From IMG/VR virus record IMGVR_UViG_3300033064_006589, positions 1-45,524 of that record: 45,524 nt of DNA; one strand, given 5' to 3'. The position numbers were made by a program, and so were the translations under genes. How positions within the stretch are numbered: the stretch's first letter is position 1; the number at the start of each line of letters is the position of its first letter. This DNA is from a virus. The notes below the pieces were generated by a model. The model did no database searches. It was not told the DNA's origin and saw only the letters and a list, made by a program, of their open reading frames with translations. This document shows, in pieces, positions 1 to 7,649 of the stretch.

Positions 1-1
1 G

Positions 2-400
2 TGTCAGTTGTGTGGCGGGGAAGTAGTAACGGTAGACGCTGATGAAGGCGTAACGCCGTTTATGATCGAGTGCAGGTCAACGCCGGAATGTGAGGGCGAT
101 ATGTATTCATCTTTTTATCAAGTCGATCAATCCTTAGAACAAGCAATAGAATTAGGCCGGATACTTATTAAACGGGGAAGAAAGATAATCATTAAAATCG
201 ATTATGAATCGATGATTAAGAGCATTAAAGAAGAACTTTCCCGGTCTGCCAAGCTGAGAGATGCGACGATTGAATATTATAGAGACCGGACGGCACAAGG
301 CCAAATGGCAGAGCTAATCGGTGAACTGGTTACAAAGTGCAATCAATTAGAACGAGAGTTTTTAAGGGTGATGGAACAGCATGAAAAGGATTCCGATTAA
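2..400 (+). CDS. Small zinc-binding phage protein, 5' end cut by window
   Basis: The reading frame is open from base 2, so the gene probably starts outside the window; the first in-window start would be a TTG at 8. The N-terminal part shows Cys-Gln-Leu-Cys, then about 25 residues later Cys-x5-Cys, a pattern that suggests a zinc ribbon. The remainder, from about residue 45, is charged and helical (SIKEELSRSAKLRDATIEYY and onward) and could form a coiled coil. The stop overlaps the next gene by 20 bases, so the two are probably co-transcribed and co-translated. I do not recognise a named family. A role in nucleic-acid or protein binding is only a guess from the Cys pattern. Confidence 0.65.
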   Translation, partial: CQLCGGEVVTVDADEGVTPFMIECRSTPECEGDMYSSFYQVDQSLEQAIELGRILIKRGRKIIIKIDYESMIKSIKEELSRSAKLRDATIEYYRDRTAQGQMAELIGELVTKCNQLEREFLRVMEQHEKDSD

Positions 401-662
401 GGAGAGAAAGGTGGGTGAAGTAGAAAAGCAGAAAGAGATAGAGGAAGTGATCCAGGGTTTAGCTTCGGCCACCCAGGAGGTTATTAAGGACTTGTTGGGT
501 GAAATGGGCTTTGCGATATTGGTTTTTGAGTTTAACCGGCCGGGGATAAGCCATTATGTGTCGAATGCGGAGCGGGCCGATATGATCGATGCGTTGCGGG
601 AGACTGCGGATCGTCTGGAAAAAAAGCAGGACATTCCGCCCGCTCATACAACCATCCAATAA
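381..662 (+). CDS. Hypothetical phage protein, 93 aa
   Basis: The ATG lies inside the end of the preceding gene, in a typical phage operon arrangement. The N-terminus is basic, followed by an amphipathic helix (residues about 12-40), a short hydrophobic strand (FAILVFEF), and a C-terminal section containing GISHYVSNAERADMIDAL and a further helix. The tyrosine-serine-asparagine-aspartate pattern with the closing helix is familiar from small uncharacterised phage early proteins, but no biochemical role is known to me. There is no signal peptide or membrane segment. The position next to replication genes suggests an early gene. Confidence 0.7.
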   Translation: MKRIPIKERKVGEVEKQKEIEEVIQGLASATQEVIKDLLGEMGFAILVFEFNRPGISHYVSNAERADMIDALRETADRLEKKQDIPPAHTTIQ

Positions 663-676
663 AGGAGGGAAGCTAA

Positions 677-1132
677 GTGACAGATGAGCCGAAAATCGTT
701 GTGCTGTGCGGATCGTCACGATTCGTTGATATTATGGCTGTATGTGCATGGCTGATTGAGCGGGATGAAAATGCTATCGTTATGAGTCTTCATTTATTGC
801 CGCATTGGTATAGCAAAGACCTTCCAGACGACCATTTAGCAGAACATGAGGGCGTGGCCGATCAAATGGACGAGCTTCATTTACGCAAGATCGATCTGGC
901 GGCGGAACGTAGGGGAGAGATCTTTGTAGTGAATTGTGATCATTATATCGGGGATAGTACCGGGAAGGAAATCGAATATGCGCAATCAAAGAAGGTAAAT
1001 ATGCGCTGGTATACGCATGACCCGATTGGTGAAAAAGTGAGGGCTATAATCGAAGAATATGTGGGAGAGCAATCCAAGCGTTTGCCTTGCGGTTGCTCCA
1101 TCGATGGCGGCTGTGTTTGTGTTAGGCTATGA
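677..1132 (+). CDS. Nucleoside 2-deoxyribosyltransferase-like protein
   Basis: The start is GTG at 677, nine bases after AAGGAGGG. The 151-aa product opens with a beta strand and a glycine turn (IVVLCGSSRF, residues about 6-15). It continues with ELHLRKIDLAAERRGEIFVV and then GDSTGKEIEYA (G92 to about A102), in which Glu98 sits where this fold keeps its catalytic glutamate. This is the layout of the nucleoside 2-deoxyribosyltransferase-like Rossmann family, which cleaves or exchanges N-glycosidic bonds of nucleosides or nucleotides. The substrate cannot be read from the sequence. A role in nucleotide salvage or modified-base metabolism would fit the replication neighbours. Unusually, the C-terminus ends in a Cys-rich tail (CGC...CVC), a possible metal site. 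Function is inferred from fold motifs only. Confidence 0.65.
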   Translation: MTDEPKIVVLCGSSRFVDIMAVCAWLIERDENAIVMSLHLLPHWYSKDLPDDHLAEHEGVADQMDELHLRKIDLAAERRGEIFVVNCDHYIGDSTGKEIEYAQSKKVNMRWYTHDPIGEKVRAIIEEYVGEQSKRLPCGCSIDGGCVCVRL

Positions 1133-1389
1133 ATCTTTCACTTAAAATGAACAAAAAGGCGAAATCGCACGGAAACAGGAGATATTGAAAGTTCGTTAAT
1201 TTTACAAACATTTTTTTAAGTTTTGAGTTAGAAAACTTTACAGATGTTAACTGTTTGATTTTATTTGAAGTGAACTTTTCTACAGAAACCGGCGCCGTCC
1301 GGATCATGGTGAGCTGAGGCGCCGGCCAGGTCAAAGTGAAAAAAGCCGATAACCGGCCATAACCGGAAATAATTACGGAATTTTAAAAC
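1133..1389. other. Spacer of 257 bases with an inverted repeat
   Basis: This AT-rich gap separates the deoxyribosyltransferase-like gene from the next operon. A 19-codon basic ORF (1129-1188) starts in an ATGA overlap with the upstream stop but is too short to call. The gap contains one GC-rich inverted repeat (listed separately) and a doubled ATAACCGG near 1350-1370. I see no convincing -35/-10 pair or terminator. The change in spacing suggests a transcription boundary or internal promoter here. Confidence 0.5.
1289..1325. promoter_or_regulatory. Inverted repeat CCGGCGCC...GGCGCCGG
   Basis: Perfect 8-bp arms (1289-1296 and 1318-1325) are separated by 21 bases. It lies about 65 bases before the start of the 1390 gene in otherwise AT-rich DNA. 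No T-run follows, so an intrinsic terminator is unlikely. An operator or an mRNA structure is possible. Confidence 0.45.
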
Positions 1390-1845
1390 ATGATGAGTGA
1401 ACACACAAAGAAATTGATTATAAGTTTTCTTGAAATGTTTGAGGAAGAATTCGGCGCTTTTTTGGAAGATTTTCATGAGGTCGAGCCGACCGAAGCAGGC
1501 GTGATTATTGACTGGCTGAAAGGGAAGCCTGCCGTAATTGAGCCCCGAGGAGATGATGATCTGTATGAGAAGTTTGTAGCCGAATTTGCTGAGATGGAGA
1601 ATCATCCCGGCATCGAGCTAAGATTGGATGCGATGCAAGGATGGGCGATTTTCAGCGCCATACAGCTTGCGTGCCGTCATCCGCTTTTCCAAGGACCTAC
1701 GCGCCAGATGGTAGAGGCGATAGCCCGAAGGTTGCAGGAAGTTGTTGCCCAGACACCGGCATTGAAGGCCATAGCTGAAATGCGCTGCCCCGCTAAATAC
1801 GATGTGCCGGTAGCAGATGAAAAAAATACAGAGGGGGAGAATTGA
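1390..1845 (+). CDS. Acidic helical phage protein, 151 aa
   Basis: The product is acidic over its first 75 residues (EMFEEEFGAFLEDFHEVEP, then DDDLYEKFVAEFAEME). A helical C-terminal half follows, containing DAMQGWAIFSAIQLACRHP and RQMVEAIARRLQEV. No catalytic motif, signal peptide or membrane span is visible. Two adjacent ATG codons are available; neither has a strong ribosome binding site. The stop overlaps the next ATG (TGATG at 1843-1847), indicating translational coupling. I do not recognise the family; the composition is that of a small cytoplasmic early phage protein. Confidence 0.65.
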   Translation: MMSEHTKKLIISFLEMFEEEFGAFLEDFHEVEPTEAGVIIDWLKGKPAVIEPRGDDDLYEKFVAEFAEMENHPGIELRLDAMQGWAIFSAIQLACRHPLFQGPTRQMVEAIARRLQEVVAQTPALKAIAEMRCPAKYDVPVADEKNTEGEN

Positions 1846-2021
1846 TGTTGTCGATATTTGAGGGAATGAAGATTCCGATAATGAGCAGCGATACGATTGA
1901 TTTGGTCAGGCAGTTGGGTGAGGATGTTTCGTTTACAGATCAAGACAGGCATATCGAGGCTTATGAATTCAAGGGCCATCTTTATATTGCATCGATTCAG
2001 ACCGCCGGGCCGAGAGAGTAG
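1845..2021 (+). CDS. Small hypothetical protein, 58 aa
   Basis: A 58-codon ORF starts in a TGATG overlap with the preceding stop and follows a GAGGGGGAG ribosome binding site. The product begins MLSIFEGMKIPIMSSDTIDL and ends with a short beta-like stretch (FKGHLYIASIQTAG). The tight overlap, the good ribosome binding site and the soluble protein-like composition argue that it is real despite its size. No function can be assigned. Confidence 0.55.
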   Translation: MLSIFEGMKIPIMSSDTIDLVRQLGEDVSFTDQDRHIEAYEFKGHLYIASIQTAGPRE

Positions 2022-2062
2022 ATGAAAGTTGATGATCAATTTGTTTTAGGCGGGAGGTAGTG

Positions 2063-2338
2063 ATGGGAAAACGCATTCCGATTAAGGCTGCGAAAGATAT
2101 AGCCAGTCAATATGGCTACGACCAGGTTATTATCTGGGCACAGAAAAACGATAAGCACAGACAGCACGTAACGACTTTTGGCAGGTCAGTGGTTGACGCT
2201 GACCAGGCTGCCCAGGGGGGAAATTATATTAAACGAAAGTTCCTGGGGTGGCCCGCGAATGAATGCCTTGCCGAACCTACGCGAGTTCGCAAGCTGCGAG
2301 AGAGGATCAAAGAGTTGGAAAAGAAAATTGGGGAATGA
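2063..2338 (+). CDS. Small phage protein with C-terminal helix, 91 aa
   Basis: GGGAGG lies about 7-8 bases upstream of ATG 2063; a GTG at 2060 would add one residue but is less well placed. The product begins KRIPIKAAKDIASQYGYDQV, followed by a strand (VIIWAQK), a His/Thr-rich middle (QHVTTFGRS) and a highly charged C-terminal helix. This order, a short IPIKAAK...YGYDQV..A head with a HVTT(F/Y)G turn, recurs in small phage early proteins of unknown function. It overlaps the next gene by four bases (ATGA). Confidence 0.65.
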   Translation: MGKRIPIKAAKDIASQYGYDQVIIWAQKNDKHRQHVTTFGRSVVDADQAAQGGNYIKRKFLGWPANECLAEPTRVRKLRERIKELEKKIGE

Positions 2339-2496
2339 ATAATTTTTTAAACATACTGCCAATAATCATTATGGTCGAGAGTTTTGCGGCCAGCATCCCT
2401 TTGTTTGTCTGTAAAAGATGGGGCAGTGCAATATACTGGTTTTCAGCCGGGCTTCTGAATTTTGCCGTTATTTTTTGCATTAAACGGTTTGGATAG
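2335..2496 (+). CDS. Small two-helix membrane protein, 53 aa
   Basis: The ATG at 2335 forms an ATGA overlap with the preceding stop; GGGGAATG supplies a modest ribosome binding site. The 53-residue product has two hydrophobic segments, about residues 5-25 (containing ILPIIIMVESFAASIPLF) and about 33-49 (containing FSAGLLNFAVIF), joined by a short basic turn (CKRWGS). This predicts an inner-membrane hairpin. Position directly before dnaA in the early operon does not explain its task. An earlier in-frame ATG exists at 2263, but it would run antiparallel to no ribosome site and inside the upstream gene, so the short form is preferred. Confidence 0.55.
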   Translation: MNNFLNILPIIIMVESFAASIPLFVCKRWGSAIYWFSAGLLNFAVIFCIKRFG

Positions 2497-2504
2497 GCAA
2501 GATA

Positions 2505-3818
2505 ATGACTGCGTGGGAGACTGCAAAAGTCGCGTTGAAGAAGATATTAGGGGAAAAGTACAGGCTGTGGATCGATCCGCTGAAGTTTGTTGACAGGCGC
2601 GGCGGCATGGTCATCCTGGAATGCCCGAACGAGTACTTTCGGAAACGGGTTAGCGATAATTTTAGCGAGCTGATTGCCGAGGAGCTGGGCCGGGCGTGCG
2701 GGTCGGAAGTAAAGTGTGTTTTTAATATCGATGCGGCGCGGGTTAAGAAAGAGAAGATCGAGGTAAATCCTCAAAGGGTTCTGCCGAATTTGCCCAGGCC
2801 CGGACGATACATGCAGCGAGGTATGACGTTTGATTCATTTGTTACGGGAGACAGCAGCGAGCTGGCGTTTTCGGCCCCGCTGGCCTTGGCAACTAAAAAA
2901 AGTAATAAAGCCGATGCGCTATATTTGATGTCGAGGATCGGATTGGGGAAAACACATCTTTCCCAGTCCATCGGGCATCATATTTTGACGACCTGCCCGT
3001 CGGAGCGGATTTATTATATCAGTGCCGATGATTTCAGTACAGAAATGGTGCAGGCGTTTAGGCAAAACAGAATCGGTGAGTTTAAGAAAAAATACCGGAA
3101 CGAATGCGACGTTCTGATCTTAGAGGACATACATTATTTACAGGGGAAAGACAGGACTCAAATTGAGTTAGCGCTCACATTGGACAACCTGATGGATGCG
3201 GGTAAAAGAATTATATTTTCGAGTTGCTATTTTCCGGCGGACATCCCCAAGCTGAACGGCGAACTAAGGAGCCGCCTGGCCTGCGGTCTGATAGCGGAAA
3301 TATATCCGCCGGACTATATCACTCGCGTGCGAATTTTGCAGCAAAAGGCCAACGGGGCCAATATTCCCAACGAGGTTATCGATTATTTAGCGGCGGATTT
3401 GACCGAGAGCGTACGGCAGCTTGAAGCCGGGTTGATCGGCCTTACGGCCCGCTCGACGCTTTTGGGCGATGAAATTAATATGGAAATGGCCCAAAGCGTG
3501 GTGAAGGGCATCAAGGCCCGTGGGAAAAAGATTACGCCGGAGTCCATTAAAACCCTGGTCTGCAAGTATTTTAGTATCAGCGCGGAAGTGATTGCCTCCA
3601 AAACGCGGAAGCAGAGCATCTTGCGGGCGCGTCAGATGGCGATATACCTGATACGCCTTTACACGGATTTGTCGTTAGAAAAAATCGGAAGTCAATTCAA
3701 CAGAAACCACGCCACGGCGCTGCATTCCTTTGCTGCCGTCGACCGCGAGATAAGAGAAGGCGGCCCGATAAAACGACAGATTGAATATTTAAGGGAGAAG
3801 CTGGAGTCCGGAGCTTAA
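2505..3818 (+). CDS. dnaA: Phage-encoded replication initiator DnaA
   Basis: This 437-aa protein has the complete DnaA architecture. Domain I (about 1-80) includes W-E-T-A-K and IDPLKFV..RGGMVILECPNEYFRKRV. After a short linker (about 80-110) comes the AAA+ core, with FDSFVTGDSSELAFSAPLA, Walker A SRIGLGKT (143-150), Walker B around VLILEDIHYL (E207-D208) and the arginine-finger box ELRSRLACGLIAEIYPP. The C-terminal domain has the DnaA-box-binding helix-turn-helix (about 389-408, ending RNHATALHS). Known DnaA binds oriC boxes, melts the origin and loads the helicase. Here the first Walker A glycine is Ser143, and the first acidic residue of the usual DD pair in Walker B is Glu. ATP handling may therefore differ. 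A weak ribosome site precedes the ATG. Neighbouring methylase and primase genes suggest phage replication initiation. Confidence 0.9.
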   Translation: MTAWETAKVALKKILGEKYRLWIDPLKFVDRRGGMVILECPNEYFRKRVSDNFSELIAEELGRACGSEVKCVFNIDAARVKKEKIEVNPQRVLPNLPRPGRYMQRGMTFDSFVTGDSSELAFSAPLALATKKSNKADALYLMSRIGLGKTHLSQSIGHHILTTCPSERIYYISADDFSTEMVQAFRQNRIGEFKKKYRNECDVLILEDIHYLQGKDRTQIELALTLDNLMDAGKRIIFSSCYFPADIPKLNGELRSRLACGLIAEIYPPDYITRVRILQQKANGANIPNEVIDYLAADLTESVRQLEAGLIGLTARSTLLGDEINMEMAQSVVKGIKARGKKITPESIKTLVCKYFSISAEVIASKTRKQSILRARQMAIYLIRLYTDLSLEKIGSQFNRNHATALHSFAAVDREIREGGPIKRQIEYLREKLESGA

Positions 3819-3943
3819 TGGGTAGTGGAGAAGTTTTTGATATCGAATGTCCTAAAATGACGATGATGGATCTTGCATCGATAAAAAAACGGTTAATGGC
3901 CAGAGCTTCCTGCAGTATCGAAATAAACGGTGGTGATCGATGA
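3818..3943 (+). CDS. 41-residue ORF coupled between dnaA and methylase
   Basis: The ORF starts in a TAATG overlap with the dnaA stop and ends in an ATGA overlap with the methylase start, so it fills the gap exactly. The product begins MGSGEVFDIECPKMTMMDLA and continues with a basic helix (SIKKRLMARAS). Such double overlap is hard to explain unless ribosomes pass through it, either to make a small protein or to couple the two flanking genes. There is no recognisable domain. Confidence 0.5.
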   Translation: MGSGEVFDIECPKMTMMDLASIKKRLMARASCSIEINGGDR

Positions 3944-4743
3944 ACGCCGGAAAAAGCGATGCGTCCGGAAGTTCGAGCTATTTTGGTGGGAAAGGCGGGG
4001 CTGGAACCTATCACACGATTATCAATTTAATGCCGCCACATAGCACGTATATAGAAACGCATTTAGGCGGCGGTGCAATTATGAAGCGAAAAAAGCCCGC
4101 CCCTGTGCTCAATATCGGCATAGACATTGATCCTGAAGTAACGGAATCGTTTAGATTGCCAGGCGTCGATGTCATAAATGACGATGCCGCCAGGTTCTTA
4201 AAAAATTACAGTTTTTGTGGTTATGAATTTGTTTATTCCGATCCGCCATATCTGGCTGGAACTCGCAAGAGCGCTACGCGATATAATTTCGAATATACGA
4301 CCGAGCAGCATATCGAGTTGCTTGAAATTTTAAAATCGCTTCCTTGCATGGTTATGGTTTCAGGTTATTATTCGGTGCTATACGCGGAGTCCCTTGCAGG
4401 TTGGAATTGCCATAGTTTTGAGTCTCAAACACGAAGGGGAAAAGCCGTTGAATGGCTGTGGTACAATTATAATCGGCCTACGGAATTGCATGATTATAGG
4501 TATCTGGGAAATAATTTCAGGGAGCGCGAGCGGATTAAGAGAAAACGGAAAAGGTGGATCGACCGTATTTCTAAAATGCCGATATTGGAAAGAAACGCCA
4601 TGTTTGAAGGGCTGCCGGGACCATCGCGAGAAATAACGATTCGATCAGGATCCCATCGCCGGAAATGTCGCGGGATGCCGGCCGTCATCGCTTTAAATAA
4701 AGAGCAAGGGAGTATGATTGATGGCGAAAGTCATAGAATTTGA
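3940..4743 (+). CDS. D12-class adenine-specific DNA methyltransferase (Dam-like)
   Basis: The 267-aa protein transfers a methyl group from S-adenosylmethionine to adenine N6 in DNA. Visible motifs are the N-terminal YFGGKGGAG (about 17-25), the SAM-binding IETHLGGGAI (about 41-50), an acidic GIDID strand, and the catalytic DPPY at D101-Y104 in VYSDPPYLAG. The order is that of the D12/Dam class (X-I-IV). The C-terminal third, with basic helix RERERIKRKRKRWIDRI, is long and may contact DNA. Target specificity cannot be read directly; GATC would fit a DnaA neighbour. The ATG sits in an ATGA overlap with the 41-residue ORF. It could protect phage DNA from restriction or time replication. Confidence 0.9.
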   Translation: MNAGKSDASGSSSYFGGKGGAGTYHTIINLMPPHSTYIETHLGGGAIMKRKKPAPVLNIGIDIDPEVTESFRLPGVDVINDDAARFLKNYSFCGYEFVYSDPPYLAGTRKSATRYNFEYTTEQHIELLEILKSLPCMVMVSGYYSVLYAESLAGWNCHSFESQTRRGKAVEWLWYNYNRPTELHDYRYLGNNFRERERIKRKRKRWIDRISKMPILERNAMFEGLPGPSREITIRSGSHRRKCRGMPAVIALNKEQGSMIDGESHRI

Positions 4744-4813
4744 AAGCAGAAAGAGCGAGCTGCGGGAAAGAATTGACGAGATCCTTGTAAACGAGGAATT
4801 GATAAAGGAATGA
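4721..4813 (+). CDS. 30-residue ORF continuing in frame after a TGA to 4930
   Basis: An ATG at 4721, about 12 bases after AAGGGAG, opens a 30-codon ORF (MAKVIEFESRKSELRERIDE...). It ends at TGA 4811-4813. The same frame stays open after the TGA to TAA at 4928-4930 and reads like a real protein end (containing RKTFTADLLVWGKVIDICFG). The full unit would be 69 codons with an internal TGA. Either a point mutation has broken a small gene, the TGA is read through, or there is a sequencing error. No start codon of ATG or GTG type lies in the second half. Function is unknown. Confidence 0.4.
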   Translation: MAKVIEFESRKSELRERIDEILVNEELIKE

Positions 4814-4957
4814 ACAGGAGAAGAAGTCAAGCGATATCCCCGGAAGACATTTACTGCTGACTTATTGGTTTGGGGAAAAGTCATCGATATATGCTTTGGG
4901 GCTGATTACTTATATGCAGAAAAAGATTAATGAGTTCATTGCCGGAATTGATGATGT

Positions 4958-7648
4958 ATGACTACTGCTACTCAGCCGGAACACGTATACAGACTGTTTT
5001 TTCATCCGGGCGAAGTCGTCGAGATCCGGGTGGCCGGGCTCAAGGGCGAACGCAAGGGCGTATGGGAAGGCCGTGCTTGGGGAGCCGACGCCTGGGTCTT
5101 CGGATATTTTGACAATGAAACAGATTTTGCCGAGGCGGTACGCAAGCTGGATACGGCCGGTGCCGCTTTTGTTTATTTTACCCCCAACCCCCCCCGTCCC
5201 GAGTTAATCCACCGAGTGCGCAACCGTCTGGTGGTTGCGGACAAAAAACGCACCTTAACCAGTAACCATGAGGTCAGGTGCATCCGCTGGCTGCTGATCG
5301 ATCTGGACCCGTCCAAGGCTGTGCGGCCTGCCGGGATATCTTCCTCCGACGAAGAGCTGGAAGCCGTGGCCGAGTTAGGGAAAGAGATCAAAACGTGGTT
5401 GGGCGATGATCTGGATTTTCCGGACCCCATCGGCGGAATGAGCGGTAATGGGTATCATCTTGTCTATCGGCTCCCAGACCTGCCGAACGAAGTCCCCAGA
5501 GGGCAAAAAAGATCCGAAGCGAGCATGCTCGTTAAAGGGGCGCTGGAAGCACTGGCGCACAGGTTTCAGGACCCGCGCGTGGATGTGGACCAGACAGTTC
5601 ATAATGCGGCGCGGATATGGAAGCTGTACGGGACCGTGGCCCGGAAGGGCGAATCGAGTGAGGAAAGACCGCACCGGAGATCGTATCTTTTTTCGTCTGC
5701 GCCCGAATCGCTGGAGCAGGTGGAAGTTGTATCGAGAAAACAGCTCAAAAGATTGGTGTCCATGGCTCCGGAGGACTCCTCCCGGCCCGCGCCCTCCGCG
5801 TCCTCCTATCCGGTAAAGACCAGCAAGCCGGGCAAGAAAGGCAAAACCCGGCGATATAAGCATGATTTAGGAGACTTGGACGTACCGGCATGGCTGTCGG
5901 CATACGGGAGGGCGGTGCACAGTGTTGAACAGGACGGTAGCGCTACCAGGTTTATCCTGGAGGAATGTGTTTTCGATTCGAGTCACAAAGCCAAGGATGC
6001 CTGTATTGTGCAGGTGCCCAATGAGCCGCTGCGGTATCATTGCTTTCACAATTCGTGCGAGGGGCTGTATTTTAAGGACGCCCGCCGGGTTATCTCGGGA
6101 GAGGACTCGCTCAAGCCGTTTATGACCGGCTACGATCCCAGTCAGGACCGACCTAAAGAAACGCAATATGCCGGGAAAGGTGAGTTGGCGTGTATCAATA
6201 TTGAGGGTATCAATACTGATTTGACGGACCCGTTGGAAAGCCTCTCCGGCCTATCGGCCCCGGGCGACATCGACCCGGCCGAGTTTTTCACGATGAGCTA
6301 CACCAACCGTCCGCGATTTACAGTGAAATTAATGGCAAACTACCTGGCCGCGTATTTAGGTCCCATATGCTGCACATCCGGGCAGTTCTGGCGGTATTCC
6401 GGAGGGGTTTGGAAACAATTCTCGACCGGAAAATTATCTCAGATGATAGTGTGCGCTTTGAAGGAAAAAATACAGCCGGAATGGATTAACGGATCAATCA
6501 AGGTGCTGGAAGGATTGGTCAACCGCGAAGAGAAGGAATGGCCGCAATATCCGCACCTCATTAACGTAAAAAACGGCATGGTGGATCTGTCCGGTATAAC
6601 GGTCAACATTGAAGATGCGGCGGATCTGGACCTGGAGGCGTTACTCAAGCCCCATGATCCTAAATACGGATCGAGGGTGCAACTTGATGTTGAGTATGAT
6701 CTGGATGCGACCAATGATATCTGGTATCAGACCCTGAATGAGATATTCCCGGATGGTCGTCCGGTGGAAGCCGGTAGAACGTGCCTGGGGGATGAAAAAA
6801 TTAAGATGCTGAAACAGTTCGGCGGCTATGTTTTACTGAATACGACAAAATACGAAAAATGTCTTGTTTGCTACGGAGCCGGGGCCAATGGTAAAGGTAC
6901 CGTAATGGATGCGTTCGCCTTTGTGATCGGCGAAGAAAACGCGACCGAATTGTCGATAGAGGATCTGGGAAAGAGCTTTAATTTGCCATATCTGCAAACC
7001 AAAATGATGGTCACCTGCGCGGAGCTGCCCCAAAAAGACAGTGGCGGAGGCGTGCAGAAATTAAAACAGTGTATCTCCGGAGATATGATGAGCGGTGAAC
7101 TGAAATTCGGCAAACGCGTGGATTTCAGGAATAAGGCCAAATTTATTTTCAGTATGAATTTGCCGCCGACGATAAGCGATAAGTCCTATGGGTTCTATCG
7201 CAAAATTCTTGTGCTGAATTTTAACCGGCGGTTTGAAGATCATGAATTTGACAGGGACCGGCGCGAGAAAATACGCGAGCATAAAAACGGCGTTTTTTTG
7301 TGGATGCTGGACGGGGCCGTTGATTTGATTAGATCCAAGGGTTTTACCGAAACCGAAGGGACGGTAAGAGAAAAGAACCTGTTTTTTAAAGCTATCAATC
7401 CGATGTTGCTGTATGTCGAGGAGCAGTGTCGTGTCGATAAGGATGATGAGCAGTTGTATGTTCCTAAAACCGAGCTGCATGAAGACTACCAGCAATGGTG
7501 TAAAAAAACGTTGCATAAACCGTTGGGCCGGACTAACTTTTATTTGCAGATAGAGACTCATTGCAGGCTTAAAGAGGCCCGCCGGGAAGTGGATCGCGGC
7601 GGTATTACCAGCACTCCGCGATGTTATGTGGGGATTGGGTTGATTTGA
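4958..7648 (+). CDS. Primase-helicase: PrimPol-like domain fused to D5-family ATPase
   Basis: The 896-aa protein would prime and unwind phage DNA at the fork. The N-terminal part is of archaeo-eukaryotic primase type: metal motif LLIDLDP (about 111-117), MSGNGYHLVYRL (M161 onward, with H167) and NAARIWKLYGT (N216 onward). A Cys/His-rich stretch follows at about 335-375 (RYHCFHNSCEG), probably a zinc-stabilised PriCT-like region. The C-terminal half has the D5 N-domain (GPICCTSGQFWRYSGGVW) and a superfamily-3 type ATPase with Walker A GAGANGKGT (about 639-647), sensor/Walker motifs MMVTCAELPQ and AKFIFSMNLPP. This is the phage/plasmid P4-family layout. The start is ATG 4958, overlapping a stop in another frame (ATGA). 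Confidence 0.9.
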   Translation: MTTATQPEHVYRLFFHPGEVVEIRVAGLKGERKGVWEGRAWGADAWVFGYFDNETDFAEAVRKLDTAGAAFVYFTPNPPRPELIHRVRNRLVVADKKRTLTSNHEVRCIRWLLIDLDPSKAVRPAGISSSDEELEAVAELGKEIKTWLGDDLDFPDPIGGMSGNGYHLVYRLPDLPNEVPRGQKRSEASMLVKGALEALAHRFQDPRVDVDQTVHNAARIWKLYGTVARKGESSEERPHRRSYLFSSAPESLEQVEVVSRKQLKRLVSMAPEDSSRPAPSASSYPVKTSKPGKKGKTRRYKHDLGDLDVPAWLSAYGRAVHSVEQDGSATRFILEECVFDSSHKAKDACIVQVPNEPLRYHCFHNSCEGLYFKDARRVISGEDSLKPFMTGYDPSQDRPKETQYAGKGELACINIEGINTDLTDPLESLSGLSAPGDIDPAEFFTMSYTNRPRFTVKLMANYLAAYLGPICCTSGQFWRYSGGVWKQFSTGKLSQMIVCALKEKIQPEWINGSIKVLEGLVNREEKEWPQYPHLINVKNGMVDLSGITVNIEDAADLDLEALLKPHDPKYGSRVQLDVEYDLDATNDIWYQTLNEIFPDGRPVEAGRTCLGDEKIKMLKQFGGYVLLNTTKYEKCLVCYGAGANGKGTVMDAFAFVIGEENATELSIEDLGKSFNLPYLQTKMMVTCAELPQKDSGGGVQKLKQCISGDMMSGELKFGKRVDFRNKAKFIFSMNLPPTISDKSYGFYRKILVLNFNRRFEDHEFDRDRREKIREHKNGVFLWMLDGAVDLIRSKGFTETEGTVREKNLFFKAINPMLLYVEEQCRVDKDDEQLYVPKTELHEDYQQWCKKTLHKPLGRTNFYLQIETHCRLKEARREVDRGGITSTPRCYVGIGLI

Positions 7649-7649
7649 G

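Noticed and set aside
2022-2060. 12-codon ORF after the 1845 gene
   Set aside because: Too short to support although it begins right after the stop; left unannotated.
4930-5112. 60-codon ORF starting in a TAATG overlap
   Set aside because: Almost all of it lies in another frame of the primase gene with Arg/Gly-rich composition; a shadow.
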